A DNA stretch of 64,000 nt from positions 1,426,001 to 1,490,000 of the forward strand of contig JAGTJL010000009.1 in NCBI GenBank assembly GCA_020746875.1, given 5' to 3'. Below the pieces are notes generated by a model. That model did no database searches. It was not told the origin of the DNA and worked only from the letters and a program-made list of their open reading frames with translations. Made by a program: the position numbers and the translations under genes. This DNA comes from Rhexocercosporidium sp. MPI-PUGE-AT-0058 (Eukaryota; Ascomycota; Leotiomycetes; Helotiales). Within the stretch, counting starts at the first letter, position 1. Each line of letters opens with the position of its first letter. Below, piece by piece: positions 22,452 through 34,761 of this stretch.

Positions 22452-22767
22452 GTTTGGTTGATATGTTGTGGTTTGAAAGGTTCTCGGTTGGGAAGAAAAA
22501 CCGCGAGGCTCAGAATGCAGTCTCTAAGCCTCGCTGGTAGGCCAGACAGACTAGCTTCCGCGCGTTACACCTTACGTTGCTTTCTCACTTCACGACTCCA
22601 TCATTCACCCCCCAGTCAATTTGCTGAGCTTCTCTCACGACATCGGACGTCGCGGATAACTTCTGGATGGACATACGATCTGCGATCTAAATACTATCTT
22701 AATTCGGCCATCCAGCTGTTGAAACGATCCAACCGCCGAAGCATCAGCCTCGAGGCTACAGCACATC
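22452..22767. promoter_or_regulatory. Bidirectional promoter between NCS2 and PTM1 (316 bp)
   Basis: The two start codons are only 316 bp apart on opposite strands, so both promoters must share this DNA. No TATA box was seen. Confidence 0.5.
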
Positions 22768-24635
22768 ATGAGGAGCTGGCTCCATGGCGTCTTCCTGCTT
22801 GGACTGTCCGCAGTGGCAGCCAGCGCAATGGAGATGAGGATGGATCAGAAGGATGAGAACAGGCAATTGTGTGCAGGAATGTACAGTAAGGATGCATGGG
22901 GAGGTGCTGTTGAACCGCATATACTTGTCAAGTTTGTGAAAGACACAACGCAAGATGATTCGGATCCAATTACGTCTCTGGTTATCTTTGAGTGGAAGGA
23001 TTATGATCTGATAGGGGTGTTGCCAACCGCAGATTCTATCACGGTACATGGTGGCTATTTTACATTACAGGGATGGGAACTAACTGTTCAATAGAAAGAA
23101 TACATCTGCGACACGGAATCGATCGAGAACAAGTTCTGCAATGTCAACCAGACTGGAGAATTCATCATGGCTGAGAATGCGACGGAAGTCTCCAAGGCTA
23201 TGCTCTTCACAAAGGCCGTCCATTTGAAGGACCCAGGTCTTCCCATCAACTACGCGATCAAGAAGACCGGATACTACTGTGTTGGAACAACTGCATTCTC
23301 TCCAACGGACGTGCAATATACTGCGACAGTGGAGTTTCGAAATGCTTATGGAGAGCTCCCAGCTGCCCAAATTGCTAAGCTTCCTTTCTATGGTGGAATC
23401 ACGATTGTGTACGCAGTCATTGGCGCGTAAGTTGGAACTCTCTATCTTCACTTTGTAACAATTGCTAACAGAATCGCAGCTTTTGGGCATTCCTGTATGC
23501 TCAACACAGACACGATATATGTAAGTTTGCTTCGTTCAAGGCGCTGCCAAGATACTTACAAATCTTACAGTACCCGTGCAAAACTACATCACTGCAATCA
23601 TCATGTTTTTGATCGTTGAAATGCTGATGACATGGCTGTTCTATGGTATGTCATTCCGTTGACTCACTTGAATTTACTGACGATTTTAGACTACATGAAT
23701 CGCAATGGCTCCAATGTAGGATCAAAGGTGCTGATGATTGTGGTTGCGGTCCTGAACGCTGGACGGAACTCGTTTTCGTTCTTCCTTCTGCTCATTGTGT
23801 GTATGGGTTATGGTGTTGTGAAGCACAGCTTAGGCAAGACCATGATTTATGTTCGCTATCTTGCAGGCGCCCATTTTGTGTTTGGCTTGATCTACTCAGT
23901 TGCCAGTTTGACTGTCACTCCAGAAACTGCTGGTAAGTTTCTCTCGGTATGTTCAAAAGCCAAAATTAACAACAATCAGGTCCTCTCGTACTTTTCGTCA
24001 TCCTGCCATTGGCAGGCACACTTACAGCTTTCTATGTGTGGACCCTCAACTCTCTCAATATGACGATGAAGGATCTCCTGGAGCGCAAACAAACACAGAA
24101 ATTCTCGATGTATCGCAAATTGTGGTGGGCCATCCTAGGCTCAATCATGGTTATATTTGCATTCTTCTTCTTCAACTCCTTCACATTCGCCTCTGCATCC
24201 GATCCAGACTTTGTCCCATTCCACTGGAAGACTCGCTGGTTCGTTCTGGACGGATGGCTAAATCTCGTCTATCTTGGCGACGTTGTCTTCATCGCTTACA
24301 TGTGGAGACCGACTGCAAACAACAGAAGGTTCGCTATGAGCGATGAGCTAGCTCAGGATGATGAGGGGTTCGAGATTGCGGACTTCGGAGCAGAGGAGGA
24401 TGATGAGGATGATCCAGAAAACGCGGCCGCACATAGGGGTGACAGAACTCAGCCCGGACAGGAAGGCCCTAGATACGACCCTGCACCGGCGAATGCGCCA
24501 AAGCCGATCCCTAGAGAGAGTCTAGATGGTGAGACCATATTCGCCGTTGGCGAAGACGGTGATAAATGGTCGGATGATGAAAGTGATGATGAGGAGAGGG
24601 GAAAGTTGGTGACGAAGACGCCTAAGGACACTTGA
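22768..24635 (+). CDS. PTM1: Seven-transmembrane Golgi protein, PTM1/GPR107-TMEM87 family
   Basis: Six exons (22768-23043, 23095-23426, 23480-23520, 23571-23645, 23690-23932, 23980-24635) give 540 aa, and every intron is GT-AG. A signal peptide covers residues about 1-20 (HGVFLLGLSAVAASA). A lumenal domain of roughly 180 residues with conserved cysteines follows. Seven hydrophobic helices then make up the lung-seven-transmembrane domain, including ILPVQNYITAIIMFLIVEML and the NAGRNSFSFFLLLIVCMGYG helix. The C-terminus is cytoplasmic, about 110 residues and strongly acidic. Family members act in Golgi trafficking and recycling. Confidence 0.93.
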
Positions 24636-26078
24636 TTTGGAGTACTGTTTTAGCTGTATGTAATATTAGATGGATGGATAAACGGAACTTTCTTGATCAT
24701 GATACTCAAGATCTTTGTGTTCACACAGGTTTTTGTTATTCCAGGGTTTGTTTCCTGATTGCTGGAAGGTTTTCTACAGTAGGCCATGAAGGCAAGCCCA
24801 GTATAATGACAGTGCGTGTTCTCAGAAGGGGTATCGAGAAAGCAAGTAGTCCAGACGAAGAGCTACAAGGACGGTCTGGAGATAAACTTACCGAAGGCCA
24901 TACACTTCCACGGCACCCAGTTCGTACAAAGAAAAGCTCTTTTCTATCCCTCTTGAAACTCTTAGCGTGCATCAAAGAGGTACTGAGTAAGGTCTGCAGC
25001 AGCTTTCCTGGTATGAGAGGAAGCCACGCACGACTAGCAACGCGCCACTTTCTCGCCTCAGTTCGAGCCACCAATACTTACTCCATTCTTTCATTTCCAA
25101 TTTTCCATATAATATTGGCTCATGCGCAAGGATGATGAGGAGATTTTGGAAAGTAATGTAGTATCGACGGGCTTTGCAAGAAGGGGTCACACGAACTGCA
25201 TACCCTTTTGGGAGTAGTTGAGGCAGAGCTCGCTTGTTGCCTCAGGGCTGTGAGTTTGGATGGGATGGATGGGTCAGCACGATTGGGGCAAGTTCGGAGT
25301 GTCCTCTTTGAGTATATTGTGAAGTTCTCGTCTCGGATGGTATACAAACCAATTTTATATCTGCAGTTTCAATTTGTTCTTTTGTGTTGCTCCTGTTGAA
25401 GTCATACTTAATTTTCGCGTTCTGGTTGGTTGCATTATCGTTCGTTCCATTGTTGCCACGGCCGCCCGCAAATCTGAGCCCATCGGCTTGGAATCAGGTC
25501 TTATTGCGAGCGGTCACTTGAAGTGATTCCTCTGGTCAGTTACTGCGTCATGTTGCCTACATTAAGGAATTAAAGGAGCCATTGAGAGCACGGAGGTGTC
25601 TAAACACTAGATGCAGCAATTACGGAGAAAGTGCATAGGAGACGTACACCCTGCCAAGCCACATCAAGCTTCGAGCTTCCCGCATTAAAGGGGATAAGCT
25701 TTTGCGGACGTGAGATCTTGTTCTTATATCGAGTTCTTTGATTGGCTGTTCCCTGGATGACTGCTCCTACTTGTCCTGTCATTGTGGCAACCTGCAGCAT
25801 ACTGTAAACATCGGATGTGCCCGAAGGCTGAGCAAGCGAACATCAAGAACGCCTGATTAGGCCTAGTGTACGAAGATGCACCCGAATCCGTACAATACCA
25901 ACTGGGTGGAAGATAAAACGTCCAATATCGTATTTTTCACATATATATTCATCCAATTCTTCTGTTCTCCAGTTCTCCCATCCGCATAACTTTCGCATCT
26001 TCTTAAGTCACACCAAGATCCAGCTTTCACCGACGATTCTCCCCATCACCATCATCTCAGCAATCTACAAAAACAAGA
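24636..26078. other. Intergenic region, 1.44 kb, no convincing gene
   Basis: A plus-strand frame at 24632-25135 is open for 167 codons, but it has no recognisable domain and overlaps the PTM1 stop, so I did not call it. The 25900-26078 part is pyrimidine-rich and CA-rich and is probably the 5' UTR and promoter of the membrane-protein gene. Confidence 0.4.
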
Positions 26079-27032
26079 ATGACTCTCACTTACCGCAATG
26101 GAGTTTCAATTGGAGAGCTCGTCGTCTACACATTGGCTATTGCAGTTGCGATATTTCTCGTCCTGAGACACGGCTTCCGTAAAAGTGCTGGCTGGATCTT
26201 TCTGGTTCTCTTCTGCCTTGCCCGTATCATCGGACCAGCAATGCAACTTGCTACCATCAGCAATCCAACAAGCACAAGTCTCTACACCGGATACGCCATT
26301 TTGAACAATGTCGGTCTTTCTCCTCTTATGCTTGCAGGGTTGGGTCTTCTCGGCCGGCTTCTTGATAGCATCCACATAACGCACGACACCAAAATCCACC
26401 CTACAATTCTCAAGATTGTCCATCTGGTGATCTTGGTTGGTTTGATTCTCGGTATTGTCGGTGGTATTAATGCAAGCGACGACTACACCAAAGCCTTGAA
26501 GGCTGGTACCATGGCCACATACCGTCCAGGAAGTTTGAGCAAAGTTGGCACCGCACTTTTCATTGCATCATACGCCGCCATAGTCGCTTTCACAATTGCC
26601 ATCTCATTCTCAACACCGCATGCCCAATCAGGAGAAAAGCGCATACTATATGCAGTTACTATCGCACTTCCATTCCTCCTTATCCGACTCATCTACTCTT
26701 CCATCAGCACTTTCTCACACGACCCGAGATTCAACCTCCTCACTGGCGACCAGACTTTGCTACTTTGTATGGCATACCTTATGGAGATCTGCGTCGTGCT
26801 CTCCTTTGAGATCATGGGGTTGACTTTGAGAAAGGTTGAGGTTCAGCGTCCTGCAGCGACACGACAGACGAACAGCTCGGACAGCTCGGCGCCTCTGCAG
26901 AAAAGGGGGAAGGGCAACATGGCACTGAATATCGCGAAGAAAACTATTATTGGCAGGATTGTCATGGCTCTCATTCCTAGTGAGAAGCATGATCTTGAGA
27001 TGCAGAATCAGGAAAGTTACATCGCGAAGTAA
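26079..27032 (+). CDS. Multi-pass membrane protein, DUF7702-like, unknown function
   Basis: This is a single exon of 317 aa starting in a strong context (AGAATGACT). Seven hydrophobic segments are visible, starting at about residues 12, 38, 68, 108, 155, 187 and 222, with short loops. The C-terminal 70 residues are basic and polar. Features such as RHGFRKSAGWIFLVLFCLAR, the ASDDYTK loop and FEIMGLT near the last helix resemble the fungal integral-membrane family labelled DUF7702. Its function is unknown. It is not an obvious Pth11-type receptor because no CFEM domain is present. Confidence 0.85.
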   Translation: MTLTYRNGVSIGELVVYTLAIAVAIFLVLRHGFRKSAGWIFLVLFCLARIIGPAMQLATISNPTSTSLYTGYAILNNVGLSPLMLAGLGLLGRLLDSIHITHDTKIHPTILKIVHLVILVGLILGIVGGINASDDYTKALKAGTMATYRPGSLSKVGTALFIASYAAIVAFTIAISFSTPHAQSGEKRILYAVTIALPFLLIRLIYSSISTFSHDPRFNLLTGDQTLLLCMAYLMEICVVLSFEIMGLTLRKVEVQRPAATRQTNSSDSSAPLQKRGKGNMALNIAKKTIIGRIVMALIPSEKHDLEMQNQESYIAK

Positions 27033-27634
27033 GGAGAATACGAGAGGGGTATGAAGATAAATGTGTGGCAGGGACGGTAGAAAATAATTCTCCGAGCTAC
27101 ATTTTGTAATTAGCACTGGCGTTGCAAGGTTAGGTCTTGTTTTTCTTTTGTTTAATCTTCATATTATAGATTGTACGTTAATCTCCTCATACATTGTATT
27201 TATCTTGCTCTAACACCGTCCTGAAATTTATGAGAAAAATATTTCTGTGCAGGCGTGGCTCCCAAGAGGCTTCATCTTGGTGAAATATCTGCAATAAGAA
27301 CCCTCTGCCGTTGATGCTTTAATGGGACATACCAATCGGTTGAACCCCCTCCATCCCGCCCCGAGCTACTCTTGCTTTCAACGTCACACTTGAATAAACA
27401 ATAACAAACAGGAAACTAGAGAGCTTAAGCGAGGCTTGGCTTTCCATCTGTTTACGATTGTCATCATCACTATGTGGTGGTCCCATGCATCTCAATTCTC
27501 CCTCCTGGCTAACCTCTGGACTATCAGATTATCCAAAATCTCGCATCTTCATTCTTTATAGTCCCAGACTCATGCTTTCCTCCTTCCTTGATTGGCTGGT
27601 AGACTGTTCCTCTGCGGACCACTCATTCTTATCA
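27033..27634. other. Intergenic region (602 bp), nothing recognised
   Basis: This AT-rich stretch includes the 3' UTR of the membrane-protein gene. No repeat or RNA gene was seen. Confidence 0.35.
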
Positions 27635-28533
27635 TCACTTCTTAGGATCTTGCAGCCAAGCCTCAGATAACATGTGCTGTATTCCAGTGGATAGTTCTTG
27701 TTCAATGTACGCCTGCCGTGACAGAACTATCTGTCGACTCCGGGCTTTTGGACTTGAGAGAAAGGACATGTTCCATGTCCTATTCCACAGTCTCTGTCTG
27801 AACTTGCAGAACTCTACGGGCTCCAACCGTGCCTTATCCAGATCGAATAACTTCGACAGATGAATGAACAAGTTGGCAATGCTCTGGTTTGTGATCACAT
27901 TACTTAGTTTTCGTCTTACCACCACATTCATCTTTTGACAAACGGGATACAGTTGAGAGTTAAGAATAGTGTCGGAATTATACTTAGCCTATCGTTTCAG
28001 AAGCGAGAAGACGTAGTTATGCAAAAGAGGAGGAGTAAAGCCACTTTGGGCTTGCATATCTGCTCTCCACTGATTCACTCTGAGTTCATAGTCCTCGATC
28101 TAGACTTCTTTTTGAAGGTCTACTTGACCCCCCACGCTTTTGAACCGTGGTTGTACACGAAGATTGGCATAGTTTTCTTTCGGCCTTGCAATGATTAACA
28201 TCACTGTCGCTCTCTGCTCTGGAAGCGTAGGTTTTCTTGGTGATCTCTGCAGCTTGGAATTTCTGGCTCCCGTTTGGAAGCTCTTGAATATTGGCCGGGT
28301 CTGTTTCAGCATGATCATCTGTTGGAGGTCAGTGGGAGCATACAAGAGGATTTGAGATTAGCTCACCATCATCGCCTGGGGTGACTTGTTTGAAGCTATC
28401 TTCAATACTTCGGTCAAAGATGGTGGGTAATGTATTGATAAGATAATGTGGAAAAGTCCAATGTGACAGAGGATCGGGCACATGGAGTATCAGTCGTTGT
28501 GGAAAAGAAAATATGGCGTCGGGGTGGAGTGGG
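27635..28533 (-). pseudogene. Possible unlisted or decayed gene of unknown family
   Basis: The minus strand shows coding-like frames without a simple start. A frame from 28533 to 28367 is stop-free and joins, through a textbook 48-nt intron (28366-28319, donor GTGAGC, branch CTGAC, acceptor CAACAG), to a second stop-free frame running to about 28090. A further block, 28099-27635, is open for 154 codons except for one TAG (27991-27989). It encodes a helical basic protein (for example ANLFIHLSKLFDLDKARLEP). I could not identify a start exon or the exact joint between the two halves, and a second frame is also open across the same intron. It may be a decayed gene or one with an intron I misread. 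Confidence 0.35.
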
Positions 28534-29016
28534 CTGTATTTTAAAATGGTAATCAGGGAGTATGATCACAGCGATAGGGGGCGTGCCGCGTGTCAAGACG
28601 TAAATGAATGCTTGGTTGGGGTGTGAATTACGAGAAGTGGCGCTCAATTCATAACAACAAAGGCATGACACGAGTCACTTTTGACGAGGAAGAACGCTTT
28701 CACAAGGTAGCACCATACTGCGTGTTGAAAGTGGTCAGAGTGCCAACTTCATGTGCCAATCTCACAAAGCTCAATCGACCGAAAAATACAAAGACACTTT
28801 TGTTTTGTTTTAGACTACCCGAAGCCAACTTCATCATCTATTCCTACATAAGAGGAACCCAGCACTTGGGCCTCGAGAAATATTCCCAACTTTGCATGAT
28901 TCGGAAATCGATCCTTCCAAGCACACAACACCACCTTTCCTTCGCTTCGTAAATAAACAGGGTATTCGCAATATAACATGCAAAATAAGCCACAATAGTG
29001 AAGTACGCGACCTCAA
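28534..29016. other. Intergenic region upstream of the putative decayed gene
   Basis: This is AT-rich and many frames are broken. It includes the 3' flank of the following minus-strand gene. Any first exon of the putative decayed gene would have to lie here; I did not find a convincing one. Confidence 0.3.
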
Positions 29017-31787
29017 TCATTTCTTCGCCTTCAATTCCTTCTCTAGTCTCTTTCTCTCTTGCTCATCCTTCTTCAGCTGGTACTTCGAGGGCGTGCCTTT
29101 TTCGGCAAGGACTTGAGCTACAGCACCCTGCTTCCACTTGGTCTCCTCCTCTGCACTCTCGAAGAACTCTGCATAATTGCCGGCCTTCATATTTTCCAGT
29201 GTTGAGCTGCTCATCCGATTTTCATGGACTAGAATAGAGAGGTCGTACGCTGGTGGTGGTCGTGGAGATAGGGTTCGTGGGTTAGTAGGTTGCTCATTTG
29301 ACTGAGAAGTCTTCTTGGCTCGAGACTTGCGTGGTGTGGGTGTCTTCTTCGACTTGGATGTGGGTGCAGTCTTCTTGGATGTGGATCTCTTCTTGGTTGG
29401 GGTCTTGCCAGGCATCGGTGGCGCTTCGCCTGGGTAGTCTGGGTATATGTGCTTTACCCAAGGGGGCATGCTACCTGGTGAGCCTGTATATTGCTGATTG
29501 ATGTTAGGTAGAGGACCAGTCAATGCGGTAGCTTCGATGCGCTGGTATGGGGGAGGTTTCGGGCGGACTTCATCCTCGGAGTCATCTTCAGAGTCTGAAG
29601 GTTCCGAAGCAACCAATAGTCCAGCCTTGACCTTCGCTCTAATTACCAAATAGGGTGGGATATTTTGGCAATCTCCATGCACACCTGTCACGAGGCCTGC
29701 TAGAAACTTGACATAATCTTCTCTGTATTCTAGAGGGACTTTCTTGGAGCTGAACATGGGATCGAGTTCAGCTGCTACGTCTATCAGGTTCTGTGGAATT
29801 GTTGACAAGCGGGTGGGGTTGGGATTGTTGTCGTCATGCTGTCCAGCATAGTGTGCGGAAAGAGGTGGTAAAGACGGACCATTCGTAAATAGATCGACGC
29901 TGGCGATTGGCTCAGTGCGAGTTGGGCTGTACGGCGGTGCGGCACCGATCTCGCCAGGACGACTCAGGAATGAGTTCTGTCTAGACCGCTGGTACCATGA
30001 ACCTCCTGTTTGCGGGCCTGGTACGGAGGAAGCAGATAAAGGAACGTTTTTTGCTGCTGCATATCCAGAAGTCCCCGTGGAGAAGCTTGGTGGGGGTAGA
30101 AGGTGAGACTTCAGTGCGTGCTCCTCTTCCAATTGCTGACTCAATTCCAGATTCGAGTTTTCAGCATATGGGTATTGCGGAGTCGAAGCACTTCGTAATG
30201 TTGGTGGATGTACATTACTTGGTACGGCTTGACGTGGTGGACCAAAAGGGTTTGAGTTGACAGATTTATTGCTACCAAGAGGCACCGCAAGGCCTGGTTG
30301 ATTCATGGCATACGCGTATGAAAATGCCTGTCCATTGTTCCAGCCACCATCTGCCTGGCGCTGCTTCATAATCTCCAAATATTGCATTCTAATCTTGTTT
30401 TGGTGTTCTTCTGCGGATTGGCGCTTATGTACATCAACACGTCCGTCCAATGTCTTCTCATTGGGAGCGACAAGTTGTTGAGGAGGACCTTGATGCTGAT
30501 CTGCTAGGCTGGGATTCATACCTTGAAGACCAGAAACGGCAGCCAATGTGATAATTGGAGGAGTGCGGGCGGGATTTGAGATGGATCGACTACCCTGTTG
30601 TTCGCTGTTGCTTCGGGGAACAGGGGCAGGAGTGTAAGGTGAAACGTATGGTCGTGGTGGAGCTTCCTCTCTCAGGGCTATCTGATCACTCTTGAGGTTG
30701 TTCTTCTCGGCCAAGTAGCGGTAGTATTTACCAAATCTCTGAGTATCCCCAAGTCCAGCAGGCTTCGATGTGCCATTTTCAGCCTTCTCGTGTTGAAACC
30801 CTTGCTGAGTAGCAGGTTGATCACTTGCATACCCGGTGATTTGTCTGGCTCTCAGCTGGGAAGTATCTCGGTTGAGAGTTGCAGGAGAATTGATTGGTTC
30901 ATAGCCTGTGCTTCCAATCGTCAAGCGGTCTTCTGATCCAAAAAGGCTTCCGCGGCGCTTTGGAGACGGAGAATAATTTAACTCGGAAGTAGTCATGGTG
31001 TTAGAGCTGGGGTATGTTGAGCTAAAGGCACGCTTTCCTGGACCGGGTGATGGAGATGTGTGATTGGCAGCTCCAAAGCTAGAAGCATAATTTGGTCTCG
31101 GCAGGTCACCACTGACTCGACTGGTGGATGGTGTGTGAGTAATTGCGGCAAAAAGGTTGGTGCGGGCACCACTTGGATAATGATTTGGGTATTGAACAGA
31201 GCTTGACCGAGCAAGGTTGTCTGCTACGTTGTGTCTACGATTGTATGTAGCGGCCGAAGGAAGGTGGATCCTACTGCCAGCTTCATTCGTAGATAAAACA
31301 TCACCGAAGGTGTCATTTGGGATCGATAAGCCTTCGTAAGGACTGTTTGGTTGGTTGTATTGGACAAATAGCGGAGGGGATGGCATCGCGAAATATCCTC
31401 TGACTGGGGATGGCCCTTCGTTAACGACATGGAGAAGAGAGCCAGCTTCGTGCAGACGAGTTACGTCATCATTATGATGGCAATTTAAGAGAATCTGAAA
31501 AGCCTTTTTGCAACACTTGATTTTAAAGCCTTGTTGGTTTCTGTGGTAACGGTGGTGCTCATCGTCGGAGAGAGGCAGAATACTCAAGGCCAATAATTCA
31601 AATGCTACGCGACTCGTTAGATAACTTTCAAGGTGGCACTATGCTTGATCGTACCTGTGGGATGGCGGGCGAATGTTTTCTTGATCTTATCGATCAGGGA
31701 GCGAGAATGGTCGTCCTGATGGTTCTTTGTATCTTCAATGTCTTCCACGCCAAACAGATCTTCAAGATCTAACTCGTCGTCAGACAT
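29017..31787 (-). CDS. Large Pro/Ser/Gln-rich protein with a conserved N-terminal domain, unknown function
   Basis: Two exons (31787-31655 and 31604-29017) give 906 aa. The 50-nt intron (31654-31605, donor GTACGA) joins FARHPT to AFELLALSILPL. The first 110 residues look folded: an acidic start (MSDDELDLEDLFGVEDIED), then a Cys/His-containing helical stretch (KCCKKAFQILLNCHHNDD). The middle 650 residues are disordered and rich in Pro, Ser, Asn and Gln. A Lys/Thr/Pro basic region (about residues 770-820, with PTKKRSTSKKTAPTSKSKKT) resembles a nuclear or DNA-associating tail. The last 30 residues form a charged helix ending in KELKAKK. I do not recognise the family. A nuclear role is plausible but unproved. 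It diverges from the Cyp60 gene. Confidence 0.75.
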
Positions 31788-32888
31788 GGTTTTAGAGAGG
31801 TGGCCGATTGTAAGCAACGGTACGGGAGCGTAATGAGTACCAATAATCACACGCAGTGAATGAGCGACCAGTGCAAGCTCGCAGAGAACACGGGGTGTTG
31901 GTGTTGATACCTCTGTTTTGTTTTGTCCGAGGCGAGGCGCGCCGCGCGCCACGCTCTGAATAAACACGCCGGAGCTAACGAAACACTTCTCCTAGCTCCA
32001 ACAGGGCAACGCTAATCCAGCTCCAAATGGTTGTGCCCATCAAGGCAGTTCCCCTGCAAACCTTCTTCTGGGACAGGGAGTGGTTGTCCGGGCTATTCGC
32101 AATGACTGAAGTCTGGTAAAACAGGCGAATTTTGTTCCAGAGAAATTAATAGTTAAATCGTGATGCTTAAACCGAGTGACCTCTTTGACAATGGATATTG
32201 GACATTTCACGAATTGGAAGTGATGGTAGACGTACAAAGTAAGCCACAAAAACACTGCACACAGTACCAACGTAATTGCACCTTAAGGTAATTCTTAAAG
32301 TGCTCAGAAGGTATCAGAATCACGTCAAATATAAATGTCAAGACTGATTTTCAAGAGCCACATGCTTATCCAGCGCATATTTTGCAATATGCTGGGTTGA
32401 GTGTTTCAAACAAGAAATACTACGTGCTGCAGTCATGCTGAATCTGGCGAGTTCCTGGCTTCAGTATTTGCTGAATATTAGGCATTATATAGTAGATAAG
32501 TCATACGTTCTACTCAAATAGTGAAGCAATGGATGTCTATTGAATATTTAAGCGCCGTCGAGAGTTACATCGCTTGGTTTGTTTGGAAATGAAGACCCTG
32601 ATGTAGCGAGATGATTGTAAGAAGAGCTACAAGAGGAAAACAAATGGAGCTAGATCCGGGACTTGCGCATCTCGCTAGATTTCTGGGCAAAAGCCCTTAG
32701 TTTGAAAATTGTTTACAAGAGAAGTTATGTCGTTACGATGAATAGAGGATTTGATGTTGTTGATGTGGGTCCGCAATAGCCGAGATTGATAAGATTAGAT
32801 CAAGCCGCAGCTTGGCAACCAAAAGCTCCAGCTTTTGGTCAACAGCGCCTGCGCCGAAGAGCATATTCAAGTCTACAGACACAGCAAA
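31788..32888. promoter_or_regulatory. Divergent intergenic region upstream of the 906-aa gene and Cyp60 (1.1 kb)
   Basis: This is AT-rich between 32280 and 32700. A GGCGCGCCGCGCGCC GC palindrome lies at about 31936-31950. No gene was recognised. Confidence 0.4.
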
Positions 32889-34761
32889 ATGGGGAAAGGT
32901 AAGCAACTTTCCGCTCAGAGAATCCAAGGGAGTACGCGCTAATTATTTCATTCTGCGAACAGGCACAGACAAACTCTACGTATGTACCTACTCTCTTTGA
33001 ACGCGCGCCGTCCTGTGTATCATTACCATCGTTCCTTCGCGCGTGTACTAACATCTTGTATAGATCACTCATTCCGAATGGTCCTCGTCCGATGCATATT
33101 CTGCCAGTGCTGGCTCTAATGTCAACCTCAAAGCGCCCAATGGGGCCAACTTCAAGCGCCTCCCGTTCAACTTTTGCGCCGCGAGTCTGCAACCCTTCAA
33201 ACACCCAGTCTGCACGGTAGAAGGAACAATATTCGATGTGGAAGTAATAAGCCAGTGGCTCGAGAAGCATGGAACAAATCCGGTGACAGGGAAGCCTATG
33301 AAGGATAAAGATCTGATCAAGCTCAACTTTGCCCGGAATGGCGATACGGATGCGCATGATGGTGGGATGGGCTCTGGTGACAGCAAGGGCGAGATGGTGG
33401 ATCCTGTTACATTCAAGGTGTTTACCGACAACACGCATATTGTGGCAATCCGACATGGAAGTGAGGCTAATGTCTTTGCTTGGGAGACGGTCGAGAGGCT
33501 GAACATCAAGGCTAAGATGTGGAACGACTTGGTAGACGATCGCGAATTCGGCAGATCAGACATCATTACACTCCAGGATCCGCAGAATTTGGAAAGCAGG
33601 GACTTGAGCAAATTCAACTTCGTGAAGGAGGGCGAGACTGTTCTGACCAAGGAACAAGAGGAAGAGAGGAAGAAAGGGAGTGTGAACATTGATGCGCTGG
33701 GAAGGGTTGGAGAGAAGGTGCTGAGAGCGAAGGAAGCTGTGGAGAAGGCTCGGAAGGAACGTGAAGCTGGTGGCGATGTCAATCGCTCGAAGGCGTTAGC
33801 GAAAACCGGACCACTCAATGCTGCCCCTAAACAGTCGATGGTGCAGGAGAAGAAGATGGCCTACAATGCTGCGCAATATACTACTGGAAAAGCTGCGGCT
33901 AGTTTTACATCAACTGGACTCACCCCCGAGACGAGTGGAGAGCGAGCACTTCTTACAGACGAGGAGTATATGCTTCGACCGAAACGAGTAAAGATCAAGG
34001 GTTATGCTCGAATCGAGACTTCGAAGGGCTCGCTCAACATCGAACTACAAACCGAAACTGCACCTCGAGCGGTATGGAATTTCGTCCAGCTAGCGAAGAA
34101 GGGATACTACAATGGCGTGAAGTTCCATCGGAACATACGAAACTTTATGATCCAAGGTGGCGACCCTACCGGTACAGGCAAAGGAGGCACAAGTATCTGG
34201 GGTAAGAATTTCCAGGATGAATTTGATGGACCTTTGACGCATGATGCAAGAGGCGTCATGAGCATGGCCAACAAGGGAAAAAATACGAATTCCAGCCAGT
34301 TCTTCATCACTTACAAGCCTGCAAAACATCTTGATCGGAAGCACACTATCTTTGGTCGAGTCGTTGGAGGCATGGACGTGTTGCAGAAATTGGAAAATGT
34401 TCCAGGCGATGATGGAAACCGGCCACTGGAGGATATTGTTATGGATAATGTTGTGGTATTCGTTGATCCATTTGAGGAATTCCAGAAGCAAAAACGCGAG
34501 AAGGACGACCTTGAGAAGGAAAAGGAAGAGATCAAGAAGCAAGGAGGAACCGAGGACGACAAGACTACTTGGACCGGCAAGCGTATCAGGCATGACGGGA
34601 CTGTTGTCCAGACCGAGCAATCTGGAGGGGTGGGAAGATACCTAAATGCTGCGAAGGATACCAGCAACGGTAAAGTCGCCGCAGAGGATGACCAAGCTGA
34701 GGCAGAGCCCGTGAGGAAGAAGATGAAGACCGGAGGGTTCGGAAATTTCGACAGTTGGTGA
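32889..34761 (+). CDS. CYP60: Peptidyl-prolyl cis-trans isomerase-like 2 (Cyp60, U-box cyclophilin)
   Basis: Three exons (32889-32898, 32963-32979, 33064-34761) give 574 aa. Two tiny 5' exons supply MGKGTDKLY. The RING-like U-box lies at about residues 35-110 (LPFNFCAASLQPFKHPVCT and the DVEVISQWLEKHGTNPVTG loop). A charged helical linker follows, then the cyclophilin domain at about residues 310-465 with FHRNIRNFMIQGGDP, the catalytic Arg and Phe/Met/Gln positions. The position equivalent to the cyclosporin-contacting tryptophan of CypA is histidine (KHLDRKHTIFG), so the drug should bind poorly. The family combines a ubiquitin-ligase-type module with a prolyl isomerase and is found with the spliceosome. 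Confidence 0.95.

Noticed and set aside
24632..25135. Open plus-strand frame of 167 codons after PTM1
   Set aside because: It overlaps the PTM1 stop, has no recognisable domain and its composition is not gene-like; probably 3' UTR and spacer.
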